A program made the translations under genes and the position numbers. Shown here piece after piece: positions 9,246 through 18,440 of a stretch of DNA of 64,000 nucleotides (positions within the stretch are counted from its first letter, which is position 1; each line of letters begins with the position of its first letter). The stretch is from Flavihumibacter profundi (GTDB lineage Bacteria > Bacteroidota > Bacteroidia > Chitinophagales > Chitinophagaceae), in the NCBI RefSeq assembly GCF_020076305.1, contig NZ_JAIQXE010000003.1, positions 787,907 through 851,906 of the forward strand, read 5' to 3'. The notes below the pieces were generated by a model. It saw only the letters and a list, made by a program, of their open reading frames with translations, was not told the DNA's origin and made no database searches.

Positions 9246-10312
9246 TGCATCATATAAAACCGGGCCATATAACCGGGAGCAATTTTACCCCATTCCTTTT
9301 CCAGGCCTAAAACCCTGGCAGGGTACAGCGAAGCCATGCGTAGGGCTTCTCCTTCATCAATGCCGACTTGCTCAACGCAATATTTTACAGCTTTGGCCAT
9401 TGTAAGCGCAGATCCGGAAAGTGTGCCATCGGGCATCACATAACGGTTTCCGGCGAGCCTGTGCTGGTAATACCCTTCATTGTTTTCAGTGACCGCATCC
9501 GTTATAATAAATAACCTTTCCCCCATTAACTTTTTTGCAAGCCGGATTACTGCGGCGTCTACATGATAACCGTCTGTGACAATACTCGACATTACAGTAG
9601 GATGATCCAATATTGCGCCAACAAGACCGGGCGCGCGATGTTGGAGCGGGGACATAGCATTAAATAAATGGGTACATACTTTGATGCCTTTGTCAAATGC
9701 TGAATTTGCTTCGGTATACGTAGCATTGCTATGTCCGGCAGATATTATTATTCCGGCTTCCTGCAAAATCTTCATTGCTTCTTCGGAAAATAATTCGAGG
9801 GCAATGGTCATCATTCGAACAACGCCTTTCCCGTAATCCACTAGTTTTCGGATATTACTTACCGTTGGCTCCTGTATCTTATCTATAGCGTGTGCGCCTC
9901 TTTTTGCTGCATTCAGAAACGGGCCTTCCAGGTGCAATCCTGCAACGCCCTTGCCACCGGCTTTCCAATATTCCCGGACAGCATCAATTGCTGCAAAAGA
10001 AACATCATTTGTATTTGTTGCAACAGTAGGTAATATGAGGCTGGCGCCACCTTCCCGGGAATATGCTACAGTGGCTTCTAACGCGGCCACAGTTGGATGT
10101 TCCCCAAAAAACTGTCCATTTCCGCCATACAACTGAATATCAATAAAGGCCGGTACCAGTTTTTTCCCCTGGAGGTCTATCTGCTCATCTGTACTTCCAT
10201 CATTTGCAACAGATGTAATCCGATCATTTTCGATACTGATAACTGCCTGGTCCATCCAGCTCTCACCGTTAAAAATCCGGCCATTGAAATACTTTATACT
10301 ATGCTTACTCAT
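9242..10312 (-). CDS. nagA: N-acetylglucosamine-6-phosphate deacetylase
   Basis: A 356-residue NagA, an amidohydrolase-superfamily enzyme that removes acetate from N-acetylglucosamine-6-phosphate in amino-sugar catabolism and wall recycling. It shows the family's FIDIQLYGGNGQFF segment (the HxH metal pair seen in many amidohydrolases is replaced here, as in NagA, by a Q/N type), GLHLEGPFLN with the metal-binding Glu, GHSNATY, THLFNAMSPLQHRAPGL and ITDAV near residue 270. The length is slightly short of the 380-residue norm but all core motifs are present. Its start overlaps the stop of the upstream amidase gene by 4 bp, indicating translational coupling. Confidence 0.93.
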   Translation of the reverse strand: MSKHSIKYFNGRIFNGESWMDQAVISIENDRITSVANDGSTDEQIDLQGKKLVPAFIDIQLYGGNGQFFGEHPTVAALEATVAYSREGGASLILPTVATNTNDVSFAAIDAVREYWKAGGKGVAGLHLEGPFLNAAKRGAHAIDKIQEPTVSNIRKLVDYGKGVVRMMTIALELFSEEAMKILQEAGIIISAGHSNATYTEANSAFDKGIKVCTHLFNAMSPLQHRAPGLVGAILDHPTVMSSIVTDGYHVDAAVIRLAKKLMGERLFIITDAVTENNEGYYQHRLAGNRYVMPDGTLSGSALTMAKAVKYCVEQVGIDEGEALRMASLYPARVLGLEKEWGKIAPGYMARFYMMH

Positions 10313-11145
10313 GTATTCTCATCATTTAATAAGGTGAAAGGATCCGCATCTTTCAAAAACGGCAACTTGCTGCGAATTTCCTGCAAGGCCGATTTCTCCA
10401 GTGTAATGGTATGCACGTCTTCATCATGCGATTTATCATACAATGCAACGCCCATGGGTTCAATTACCATTGTATCACCACTATGGTAATTATCGAGTCC
10501 GTCGTTTCCCACCCGGTTCACCCCTATTACATAACACTGGTTTTCAATAGCCCTTGCAGCCAGCAGGGTCTTCCAGGCATGATTGCGCCGCTCCGGCCAA
10601 TTCGCCGAATAAATCAACAGGTCATACTCCGGGGTGATTTCACCCTCATTCACCCGGCGGGTAATACCCGCCGGGTGAATTTGCTGCCGTGCCCAGACCG
10701 GGAAGCGAAGATCATAGCAAACCTGCAGCATGATTTTCCAGCCTTTGACTGAAGCAACCAGCCTTTTTTTGCCTGCCGAATAATACTTATCCTCGCCGGC
10801 AAATGCAAACAAATGCCGCTTATCGTATACCCCATACTGTCCTGTGGGCAGCATCCAGATTAACCGGTTAAAATATTTTCCGCCTTCTTCAATAATCAGG
10901 CTTCCGGTTAGGATAATTCTTTTTTTCGCCGCCAGGTTTTTCATCCAGGAAACTGTTGGACCATCCATAGATTCGGCAAATTTCGCCGGTTGCATACTGA
11001 ACCCGGTGCTGAACATTTCGGGAAGCACTACGATTTCGGTATTCTCAGTGATTCCCAAAATCTTTTTTTCAAACATCGCCAGGTTGGCAGCTTTATCTTC
11101 CCAATGCAGGGAACTCTGTATTGTAGTAAGGGTCAGTGAAGACAT
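10309..11145 (-). CDS. nitrilase-family omega-amidase with in-frame palindrome
   Basis: A 278-residue carbon-nitrogen hydrolase of the YafV/omega-amidase type, which hydrolyses small amides such as 2-oxoglutaramate. The catalytic triad is visible: Glu43 in LPEMFSTGF, Lys109 in YDKRHLF, Cys143 in VCYDLRFPVW. Residues 156-166 (IHPAGITRRVN) are encoded exactly by a 33-bp perfect palindrome that recurs elsewhere in this window, and they interrupt the normally short link between FPVW and YDLLIY, so the protein is about 15 residues longer there than relatives I know. The reading frame is preserved. It is translationally coupled to nagA. Confidence 0.88.
   Translation of the reverse strand: MSSLTLTTIQSSLHWEDKAANLAMFEKKILGITENTEIVVLPEMFSTGFSMQPAKFAESMDGPTVSWMKNLAAKKRIILTGSLIIEEGGKYFNRLIWMLPTGQYGVYDKRHLFAFAGEDKYYSAGKKRLVASVKGWKIMLQVCYDLRFPVWARQQIHPAGITRRVNEGEITPEYDLLIYSANWPERRNHAWKTLLAARAIENQCYVIGVNRVGNDGLDNYHSGDTMVIEPMGVALYDKSHDEDVHTITLEKSALQEIRSKLPFLKDADPFTLLNDENT
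10648..10680. repeat. palindromic element, copy 2, in-frame insertion
   Basis: A perfect palindrome with 16-bp arms ATTCACCCGGCGGGTA and TACCCGCCGGGTGAAT around one central A. It is 33 bp long, a multiple of three, and lies exactly in codon register with the amidase gene on the minus strand, encoding IHPAGITRRVN. A small neighbouring palindrome (GGGTGA, two bases, TCACCC, at 10632-10645) may belong to the same insertion. Confidence 0.9.
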
Positions 11146-11178
11146 AACCGAAATTAATTCTTTACGGTGAAGGATTGA

Positions 11179-11661
11179 TCAATCGGGCCTGCCTTGCAAT
11201 TTTTTGATGACTGCTTGTATATTTTCCCATTCGTACCCCTTATATAGCAGGTAATCCTGTGTTTTCTTAACCCGGACTAATTTGGCCGAATCAGCCAGAC
11301 TTTCCCATTTTACGCTTGCAATCTTATCAAGTGTGGCCTGGTAATCGTCATCCGGGATTTCTTTCATGGCTTTCCGGATGCAATAATCACTTACCTGCCT
11401 TTGCTTCAATTCATTCTGGATCCGGTTGCGGCCCCAGTTTTTCATGCGGAATTTTCCCCCGGCAAATTGCCGGGCAAAACGCTCCTCGTTCAGGTAGTCT
11501 TCTTCTATCAACTGCGATAAAAGCTGTTCCACCTGGGTTTTGTGCAGGCCAAAGCCATATAATTTCTCCTTTACTTCCTGGTGGCACCGTTCCTGGTAAC
11601 CGCAGTAATGACGGGCTTTCTGCAACGCCTGCTCAGGGGTTAATGATTTGGGATAGGCCAT
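11179..11661 (-). CDS. recX: RecX-family regulatory protein
   Basis: A 160-residue RecX protein, which binds RecA filaments and limits recombination. The three-helix RecX repeats are recognisable: ALQKARHYCGYQERCHQEV near the N-terminus, LIEEDYLNEERFARQF in the middle (typical L-x-x-x-x-Y-I/L-N-D/E-x-x-F), and KTQDYLLYKGYEWENI near the end. I chose the ATG at 11661, which gives the normal N-terminus; an in-frame codon at 11715 would add 18 residues of unclear value. recA is not in the window. The gene is divergent from dnaN. Confidence 0.88.
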   Translation of the reverse strand: MAYPKSLTPEQALQKARHYCGYQERCHQEVKEKLYGFGLHKTQVEQLLSQLIEEDYLNEERFARQFAGGKFRMKNWGRNRIQNELKQRQVSDYCIRKAMKEIPDDDYQATLDKIASVKWESLADSAKLVRVKKTQDYLLYKGYEWENIQAVIKKLQGRPD

Positions 11662-11776
11662 CCTGCAAATTTGGGGTAAAAGGGAATGTGGAAAAAACCC
11701 AATTCCTTTGGCCAATTAAAGGAACAACCACAAAATTGTGTAGTTTCGTCCCTATCAATAAATCGTAACCAGCTTT

Positions 11777-12892
11777 ATGAAGTTTATCGTTTCCTCATCG
11801 GCCTTATTGAAGCAACTGCAGCAGATCAGCGGTGTAATTAATGCAAATACCGTTTTGCCTATCCTCGAAGATTTTCTGTTTGAAATTGATAAAAACAAAC
11901 TGAACGTGGTGGCCACCGACCTGGAAACAGTAATGCGTGTGCAGATGGAGATTGAAGCCAAAGACAGTGGGAGGGTTTGTATTCCGGCTAAAATATTGAT
12001 TGATTCCCTGAAAAATATCGCAGACCAGCCACTTACGTTTACAATTGATAAAAATTTTGGCATTGAAATCACAAGCGATAATGGCAAGTATAAAGTGATG
12101 GGTGAAAATCCGGATAATTTCCCTAAAGAGCCATCCGCAGATGATACCACTTCATTTGAAATGCCAAGCACGGCAATGGTTACAGGTATCAACAAAACCC
12201 TTTTCGCAGTTAGTAATGATGATCTTCGTCCGGCTATGACGGGTGTATATTTTGAACTCGATAAAAACTTCATCCAATTCGTGGCCACCGATGCCCATCG
12301 CCTGGTACGCTATAAAAGAACTGATGTAAAATGTAAAAAGAGCGACACTTTTATCGTTCCTAAAAAACCATTGAATATCCTTAAAAGTGCATTACCGGAT
12401 AATGAAGATATTATTACGGTAAGCTACAACAGCAATCATTTGTTTGTTACCCATGGTAACACCCAGATGAGTTGTCGCCTTATTGATGCACGCTTCCCTG
12501 ATTATAAAGTGGTAATTCCTGCTGATAACCCTTATAAAATGGTCGTTACAAAGGCTGATTTCCAGGGTGCATTGCGCCGGGTCAGTGTGTTCAGTAATAA
12601 AAGCACCAACCAGGTGGTTTTGAATATAACCGGCAGTGAATTGCAACTGGCAGCACAGGATATCGACTTCAGCTTTGAGGGTACAGAACGCATGAAATGC
12701 CAGTACGACGGTGAAGACCTGGCTATTGCATTTAATGCCCGTTTCCTTATCGAAATGCTGAACGCGGCTGAAAGTGATGAAATCAGAATGGAGTTATCCA
12801 CTCCTACTAAGGCTGGAATCATTAAGCCAATGGAAGCCGATGAAAATGAAGAGTTGTTAATGCTGGTGATGCCGCTTATGCTGAATTCCTGA
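11777..12892 (+). CDS. dnaN: DNA polymerase III beta sliding clamp
   Basis: A 371-residue beta clamp, the ring that tethers the replicative polymerase to DNA. The N-terminus (MKFIVSSSALLKQLQQISGV) and the internal segments PILEDFLFEI, ATDLE, ATDAHRLV and the C-terminal LLMLVMPLMLNS (the family's L-x-M-P-M/L-R/L end) are characteristic. Length is standard. It is not next to dnaA here, which is usual for Bacteroidota, but it lies within 7 kb of the candidate origin at 18441-19109. The DUF2007 gene follows after 13 bp and may share its transcript. Confidence 0.97.
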   Translation: MKFIVSSSALLKQLQQISGVINANTVLPILEDFLFEIDKNKLNVVATDLETVMRVQMEIEAKDSGRVCIPAKILIDSLKNIADQPLTFTIDKNFGIEITSDNGKYKVMGENPDNFPKEPSADDTTSFEMPSTAMVTGINKTLFAVSNDDLRPAMTGVYFELDKNFIQFVATDAHRLVRYKRTDVKCKKSDTFIVPKKPLNILKSALPDNEDIITVSYNSNHLFVTHGNTQMSCRLIDARFPDYKVVIPADNPYKMVVTKADFQGALRRVSVFSNKSTNQVVLNITGSELQLAAQDIDFSFEGTERMKCQYDGEDLAIAFNARFLIEMLNAAESDEIRMELSTPTKAGIIKPMEADENEELLMLVMPLMLNS

Positions 12893-12905
12893 CAGCCCAA
12901 CACAC

Positions 12906-13307
12906 ATGAAGTTTTTGCAGATCAGATCATATGACAATTATATAGTTGCCAACCTTCAGCTGAACCTGTTGAAAGATCATGGTATTTCCTGTTACCTGCA
13001 AGATGAGCATACTATAACCATCGACCCATTATTGAGTCCGGCAATTGGCGGAATGAAATTGATGGTCATGGAAAATGACGCAGATCAGGCTAGCCAGCTT
13101 TTAGAAAATGTTGATGAAAATTACCTGGCTACAGTTGACTGTCCGGTTTGCAGATCCAAAAGTCTTGAAAAAATTACCCATGTCGAAAACCCGACTGGTT
13201 TCTGGCGAAAATTAAGAAACAGGCTAAATAATGGCACGCCTGCAGCGCTTAAAACCTATTATCATTGTCGTTCCTGCGGGAATAAATTTTCCTCCCTTCC
13301 TGCTTGA
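12906..13307 (+). CDS. DUF2007 protein with zinc ribbon
   Basis: A 133-residue protein. The first 75 residues match the DUF2007 (putative signal-transducing protein) pattern: a ferredoxin-like fold beginning MKFLQIRSYDNYIVANL and ending in MVMENDADQASQLL. The C-terminal part has two Cys pairs, CPVC near residue 80 and CRSCG near residue 122, which would form a zinc ribbon. The molecular role of this family is not known. It follows dnaN by 13 bp in the same direction. Confidence 0.8.
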   Translation: MKFLQIRSYDNYIVANLQLNLLKDHGISCYLQDEHTITIDPLLSPAIGGMKLMVMENDADQASQLLENVDENYLATVDCPVCRSKSLEKITHVENPTGFWRKLRNRLNNGTPAALKTYYHCRSCGNKFSSLPA

Positions 13308-13382
13308 TTGCCATCAAAATAACTAGCCGGGTACGATAGCTTCCGGTTTCCTTTCATATATTAACAGGAATATCTTTCAGGT

Positions 13383-14201
13383 ATGGAAAAATTCATGGAA
13401 TTCTGGACGCATATCTCTTCATTGCACCGCTTAGTGATAATCATGGGGGGAATGATTTTTTTCTGGTTGCTGGAAGGATATTATCCTTTATTCAGGTTTT
13501 CCTTTAACAGGTTAAAACATGCTGGTGTAAACCTGGTTTTTTTAACCACAACGATTGTGTTAAATCTGGTTTTTGGCATATTCACGATTAAAGTTTGCCA
13601 ATATACGGCTGACCATAATTTTGGCCTCTTGAACTGGATGCTATGGCCACTTTGGGCAGAAGTTCTCCTGGGAATTTTTATGATGGATTTTTTCGGTCAG
13701 TACATGCCGCATTGGCTCATGCATAAAGTAAAATTTATGTGGAAGTTCCACATGGTGCACCACAGTGATACAAAGGTTGATGTAACTACCGGAACCCGTC
13801 ACCATCCCGGCGAATGGTTATTCCGCGAAACTGCTGCCATTGCTGGGATCCTGGTGTTGGGACTGCCGGTTGGTATGTATTTCTTGTACAGGGCATGCGC
13901 TGCTTTGTTCACCCATTTCAATCATGCTAATATCAGGGTTCCCATTTCGGTTGATAAACCCATCAGCTGGATTTTTGTTTCGCCCAATATGCATAAAGCA
14001 CATCATCACTTTCAAAGGCCGCTTACTGACACCAATTACAGCAATATTTTTTCGTTGTGGGACAGGCTGTTTGGAACATTCGTTTATGTTGATCCAAAAA
14101 ATTTACACTACGGATTGGATGTGCTGGATAGCACCACAGATGAAAATCTGAAATACCAGTTCAGGTTACCATTTGATCCAACCATTAAAACCGACTATTG
14201 A
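13383..14201 (+). CDS. sterol desaturase/fatty acid hydroxylase family protein
   Basis: A 272-residue membrane protein of the fatty-acid hydroxylase superfamily, di-iron oxygenases that hydroxylate or desaturate lipids. The histidine clusters that hold the metals are all present: HWLMH near residue 117, HMVHH near 124, HFNH around 180 and HKAHHHF near 204. Four to five hydrophobic segments precede and separate them. The lipid substrate is unknown. Its stop codon overlaps the start region of kdsB, so the two genes are probably co-transcribed. Confidence 0.9.
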   Translation: MEKFMEFWTHISSLHRLVIIMGGMIFFWLLEGYYPLFRFSFNRLKHAGVNLVFLTTTIVLNLVFGIFTIKVCQYTADHNFGLLNWMLWPLWAEVLLGIFMMDFFGQYMPHWLMHKVKFMWKFHMVHHSDTKVDVTTGTRHHPGEWLFRETAAIAGILVLGLPVGMYFLYRACAALFTHFNHANIRVPISVDKPISWIFVSPNMHKAHHHFQRPLTDTNYSNIFSLWDRLFGTFVYVDPKNLHYGLDVLDSTTDENLKYQFRLPFDPTIKTDY

Positions 14202-14203
14202 CT

Positions 14204-14926
14204 ATGGGAAAAACTATTGCCATGATTCCGGCAAGATATGAAGCCACAAGGTTTCCGGGCAAGCTTATGAAAATGCTGGGCGATAAAACGGTAATTCGCC
14301 TCGCCTATGAAAATACCTTAAAGACGGGATTGTTTGATGAAGTCAGCGTGATCACGGACAGCGATATTATTGAAGAAGAAATTAAAAAAATAGGTGGTGT
14401 CGTAAGAAGAAGCATTGCAGAACATGAAAGCGGAAGTGATCGCATCGCCGAAGCCGCAAAAGAAATGGACGTTGATATTATCCTGAATGTTCAGGGTGAT
14501 ATGCCTTTTGTAAAAAAAGGCCCTTTGGCCAAATTGCTGGATATTTTTAAAGATCCTTTGGTTCAGGTCGGCTCTTTGATGCAGGCAGTTCATGAAGAAG
14601 AGGCCATTAAAAACCCAAATGTTGTAAAAGTGGTGGTGGACAGGAATATGAACTCCCTCCTGTTCAGCCGAAGTCCGATACCATATCCACGAAACACAGA
14701 CCTGCCAATCACCTGGTATGAGCATATTGGTGTTTATGCTTATAGAAAACAGGCCCTGATGAATTTTACCACCTGGCCAATAACACCTTTGGAAGCTGCT
14801 GAAAAAATTGAATGCCTGCGGTATCTCGAATATGGGATACCATTAAAAATGGTTATTACAGAATACATGGGAGTAAATATTGATACCCCCGCGGATATGG
14901 AAAAAGCATTACAGTTATTACAGTAA
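14204..14926 (+). CDS. kdsB: CMP-Kdo synthetase
   Basis: A 240-residue 3-deoxy-manno-octulosonate cytidylyltransferase, which activates Kdo with CTP for lipopolysaccharide core assembly. Motifs are the nucleotide-binding start MIPARYEATRFPGK, the segment SGSDRIAEA, ILNVQGDMPF (family QGDEP, here with Met for Glu), the SRSPIPYPR signature and GVNIDTPADME at the C-terminus. The start ATG at 14204 lies 2 bp after the previous stop; an earlier TTG at 14198 would add two codons. It works in the same pathway as kdsD at 38435-39403. Confidence 0.95.
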   Translation: MGKTIAMIPARYEATRFPGKLMKMLGDKTVIRLAYENTLKTGLFDEVSVITDSDIIEEEIKKIGGVVRRSIAEHESGSDRIAEAAKEMDVDIILNVQGDMPFVKKGPLAKLLDIFKDPLVQVGSLMQAVHEEEAIKNPNVVKVVVDRNMNSLLFSRSPIPYPRNTDLPITWYEHIGVYAYRKQALMNFTTWPITPLEAAEKIECLRYLEYGIPLKMVITEYMGVNIDTPADMEKALQLLQ

Positions 14927-14986
14927 ATTGTAATAAATTAGTGTACATCATCGTCAACTGCTCCCATAACCAAAAAATACCTTTTT

Positions 14987-15682
14987 ATGAATCAGACAAA
15001 AGCGCTCATGGCTGAATTCCTGGGAACAGCCTGGCTGGTCCTGGGTGGATGTGGGAGTGCCGTATTGGCTGCGGCTTTCCCAAATGTCGGAATTGGCCTT
15101 TTGGGTGTTTCGCTGGCCTTTGGTTTAACGGTGGTAACTATCGCCTATGCCCTGGGCCCAATTTCAGGGGCGCATCTTAATCCGGCTGTTTCTGTAGGTT
15201 TATGGGCTGCTGGTAAATTTCCTGGAAGTTCCCTTCCTGGTTACATCATTGCACAGGTTTTGGGCGCTATAGCCGGTGCAGGCATTTTGTTCCTGGTTGC
15301 ATCTGGCCAGGATGGCTTTTCCCTGGCTGGCGGTTTTGCTGCTAATGGCTACGGCGAACACAGCCCGGGTAAATACAATATGAGTGCAGCCCTGGTTTGC
15401 GAAATAGTGATGACCTTTTTCTTTTTACTGATTATCCTGGGCGCCACGGCGAAAAGGGCAAGCGCTGGTTTTGGTGGTTTGGCGATAGGCCTTGGTCTTA
15501 CCTTAATTCACCTGATTAGTATCCCTGTTACCAACACTTCCGTGAATCCTGCGCGCAGTACCAGCCAGGCCATCTTTGTTGGTGACTGGGCAATGGGACA
15601 GTTATGGTTGTTTTGGGTAGCGCCGATAGTGGGGGCAATACTTGCAGGTCTCGTTTACAAATATATTTTTAGGGAAGAGTAA
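14987..15682 (+). CDS. aqpZ: aquaporin Z-like water channel
   Basis: A 231-residue aquaporin of the cytoplasmic membrane with six transmembrane segments. The two half-helix NPA motifs are present as HLNPAVSVG near residue 65 and [10 protein letters not shown] near residue 187. The residues around the second NPA (NPARS) and the His at the start of helix 5 (LIHL) agree with the water-selective AqpZ type rather than glycerol facilitators. It stands alone, 60 bp after kdsB, and converges with the DUF2480 gene. Confidence 0.95.
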   Translation: MNQTKALMAEFLGTAWLVLGGCGSAVLAAAFPNVGIGLLGVSLAFGLTVVTIAYALGPISGAHLNPAVSVGLWAAGKFPGSSLPGYIIAQVLGAIAGAGILFLVASGQDGFSLAGGFAANGYGEHSPGKYNMSAALVCEIVMTFFFLLIILGATAKRASAGFGGLAIGLGLTLIHLISIPVTNTSVNPARSTSQAIFVGDWAMGQLWLFWVAPIVGAILAGLVYKYIFREE

Positions 15683-15699
15683 TTTATTCCGGTCAACGG

Positions 15700-16206
15700 T
15701 CACTTCTTTTTATATACTGGTACAGTACTGCAAGGCTCACCGTACATGATCGTTTTTGCTACTGGCCGGAGAATGCTGGTTATTTCCAGGTAGGCGAAGT
15801 CGCCGATCGGGGTTTCGCCACAACCTTTCACTACCACTCTCTTATCCAGGAATTCCTGGGGGTCAATTTGGTGTAGCCGGTCGATGAAGATTTTTTTATG
15901 GAATTCTTCAGCGGTACCCATGAAAATTTCCCTTGCGAATGGTTGGAGGCCAGACGCTACCAACATATAAGCCCAAACCGGAATTACAGCATCTGCAGTA
16001 CAGGTAATGGCAACATACTTGTCCTGGTACTGCGACCAATCGAGCTGTTTCATAGCTTCCCTGAAATCCTTTTCCTTCAGGATTAATTCCATGAAGAGGT
16101 AATTCTTCATGTCAAATACTGCAATGGTTTCACGCGGATAATAGGTTTCCAGGTCAAGACTGACAAGACCACTTTCCGCTACTTTATTCACTATCAAATC
16201 TGGCAT
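15700..16206 (-). CDS. DUF2480 family protein
   Basis: A 168-residue protein of the DUF2480 family, found almost only in Bacteroidota and of unknown function. It begins MPDLIVNKVAESGLVSLDLE, contains ITCTADAVIPVWAYM in the middle and ends with VVKGCGETPIGDFAYLEIT and CSTVPVYKKK. I placed the start at 16206 because this is the family's common N-terminus; an in-frame codon at 16257 would add 17 residues. The protein looks cytosolic. Confidence 0.8.
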   Translation of the reverse strand: MPDLIVNKVAESGLVSLDLETYYPRETIAVFDMKNYLFMELILKEKDFREAMKQLDWSQYQDKYVAITCTADAVIPVWAYMLVASGLQPFAREIFMGTAEEFHKKIFIDRLHQIDPQEFLDKRVVVKGCGETPIGDFAYLEITSILRPVAKTIMYGEPCSTVPVYKKK

Positions 16207-16254
16207 ACCAAAGCATTTAATTAAATAACAATTTTGGATTGATAAAGTTACAGC

Positions 16255-16287
16255 CAAAAATAAGAAAGCGGCCTGTTAAGGGCCGCC
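16255..16287 (-). terminator. terminator of the SurA/PpiD-like gene
   Basis: On the minus strand a GCGGCC/GGCCGC stem (16268-16273 with 16281-16286, 7-nt loop) is followed by TTTCTTATTTTT. It lies downstream of the large minus-strand gene at 16329-18440 and upstream of the DUF2480 start. Confidence 0.7.
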
Positions 16288-16328
16288 TTCCTGTTTAATT
16301 ATCGCTTCTAAAATTGCTATGGCTTGAT

Positions 16329-18440
16329 TTATAGAATTTTAGCTCTTTCATCTTTAATGGTTGCAGCTTTACGAAGGCCGTCAATAGCCCTGAACCCGCT
16401 CATTTGGCGCATTTGTTGCATTTTAGCTTTCCGTTGGTCATCCGGATTAACTCCACCGTCAGAGACTGCTGAAACATTTTCCGTTTTCAGGACGTATACA
16501 CCAGCATTTCCTGGGATTGGAGCTGATATTTTAGCCTGGTTAGCTTTATTGAATGCAGCACCAATAACTTTTGGTTCCTGTCCAACATTTGGAATAATCG
16601 GCGCTGAAAACCGGATACTGTCAGAATGTTTAATGGTTTGCTGGGTAGCCGCTGCAATTGCATCGAGTGTATTTGCAGTACCTATTTTTTTCCTGATCTG
16701 CTCAGCTTTCTTTTGGTTTCTTATGATAAATTCTACCTGGGGCCTGGCCTTTGCCACACTCATAGTTCCTTCTGTATTGATTTCTGAAAGGAGGGCCACT
16801 ACATATTTATCTTCAATATTAAACGGCTCGGAAACATCACCGATTTTAGCTTCATTGATCCAGCGAACCAATTGACGGCTGGAACCAAGTCCCTGTATCA
16901 TAGCATCATTCGGCTTAATTTCAGAAGCCTGCAGTTTAGTCAATTTGTCTTTAACGACCATATCTTCAAATGCCTTTGCCGTGCGACTTTCGCCTGCAAA
17001 TTGATTGGCGGCGCCGGATGCAGCATTTTCGGTTTCAACACTTGCGGTAATCGCCCTGCTTAAATAGGCCACTTTATAGGCTGTCTCAAAATTCTTTTGA
17101 TCCAATACCTCTATATAGTGATAACCAAAGCTGGTTTTCACAACTTTTTTATCTCCTTTGTTACCATATAAAATAGCATCCCCAAATTCCTTTGCCAGGG
17201 TAGGGATTGTCTGGGAAGCAAAACTGTATTCCCCACCTTTATTTTTACTTCCCTGGTCATCACTGTATTTTGCCGCGAGTGCCGCAAAATCAGCTCCACC
17301 CCGGATAGCCAATTCTATACTATCAATTCTTTTCCTGGCAATACTGTCGGGAATATTTTGGGTGTTTATTAATATATGGCGACACTTTACACTGTCAGGC
17401 AGGGTACGCTTGGAAATCATTTTTGCAATCGTAACGTTTGCGGCATCCAGGTAAGGGCCGAATAATGCGCCTTCAGGAAGGTTTCTAATGGTGTCTGCAT
17501 TGGGAACCTGCAATTTCGATTTCAATACATAGCCGTCAAAATATGGCGTTTCCGTATTATTCCTGACCAGGAAGGCCGCTGGATCAGCCGCTGCGGCAAA
17601 TTCTGGTTTTAAATTGTTGAGTGTTGTTATAATAGCTATGGAATCAGCTGATGAAGGTGCTGCGCTAAAAGCTACATAACTTATTGACCGGCTTGCTTCC
17701 TGCTTATATTCTTCCTTATGTTTTGCGATGAATGATTCAATATCGCTATCGGTAACTTTTACTTCTGCTGCACTGTCACTTACTGTAGAATAGGGAACGG
17801 CCACATAATTCACTGCAGCCAGCTGGCTATTGTCTGCGGTGGTTTTTTCTGCCATCCATTTAGGGATATAATAGGTATTGCCCAGCAGGGAAGAATATTT
17901 TTCACGCAACCTGGCTTCCATTAAAGAAGGAAGGTAAACGTCGTTTAAATTTTGGGCCATGGGGTTATCTTTCTTAGACCGCAAATTTGCAAGCGCTGCC
18001 TTTGCCGCATTTGCATCATAAACTCCCTGCTCATTAGTAAACTGCTGGCGGAGGTCCTGGGGTGGATTTGCTCCGAATAAAATATCATCCAGTTCTTTGG
18101 GCGTTACTGAAAGCCCGAGTTCCTCATATTCTGGCTTAAGTACATTTTCTTCAATAAACTGGTTCCAAACCTGGTCCTGAACATTTTGCCGCATCATTTC
18201 ATTCATTGGGTAACCACTCTGCTGATATTGGGTTTCCACCATCTGAACTTTTTTCTGATACTCTATATAATCAATTTTATTTCCGTTAACAGATCCAATG
18301 GTTGATTTATTTCCTGCCATGATTCCGCGACCGCTTTTTCCAACAAAAGCGTCCATTAACAGGAATCCCAATAAACTCAGCGCAATAACGCCAAATACCA
18401 GCCACGCTGCCTTGTCCCGAATAGTCTGAATGATCGACAT
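16329..18440 (-). CDS. SurA/PpiD-like peptidyl-prolyl isomerase chaperone
   Basis: A 703-residue membrane-anchored periplasmic folding factor. One transmembrane helix (AAWLVFGVIALSLLGFLLMD, residues 12-31) is followed by a SurA-N/PpiD-type chaperone region and a parvulin (PPIC) domain near residues 345-450, recognised by CRHILI, the segment GADFAALAAKYSDD and HYIEVL. The architecture is that of PpiD, which sits at the translocon and helps outer-membrane protein folding. The candidate replication origin lies directly upstream of its start, and its promoter must be inside that gap. Confidence 0.88.
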   Translation of the reverse strand: MSIIQTIRDKAAWLVFGVIALSLLGFLLMDAFVGKSGRGIMAGNKSTIGSVNGNKIDYIEYQKKVQMVETQYQQSGYPMNEMMRQNVQDQVWNQFIEENVLKPEYEELGLSVTPKELDDILFGANPPQDLRQQFTNEQGVYDANAAKAALANLRSKKDNPMAQNLNDVYLPSLMEARLREKYSSLLGNTYYIPKWMAEKTTADNSQLAAVNYVAVPYSTVSDSAAEVKVTDSDIESFIAKHKEEYKQEASRSISYVAFSAAPSSADSIAIITTLNNLKPEFAAAADPAAFLVRNNTETPYFDGYVLKSKLQVPNADTIRNLPEGALFGPYLDAANVTIAKMISKRTLPDSVKCRHILINTQNIPDSIARKRIDSIELAIRGGADFAALAAKYSDDQGSKNKGGEYSFASQTIPTLAKEFGDAILYGNKGDKKVVKTSFGYHYIEVLDQKNFETAYKVAYLSRAITASVETENAASGAANQFAGESRTAKAFEDMVVKDKLTKLQASEIKPNDAMIQGLGSSRQLVRWINEAKIGDVSEPFNIEDKYVVALLSEINTEGTMSVAKARPQVEFIIRNQKKAEQIRKKIGTANTLDAIAAATQQTIKHSDSIRFSAPIIPNVGQEPKVIGAAFNKANQAKISAPIPGNAGVYVLKTENVSAVSDGGVNPDDQRKAKMQQMRQMSGFRAIDGLRKAATIKDERAKIL

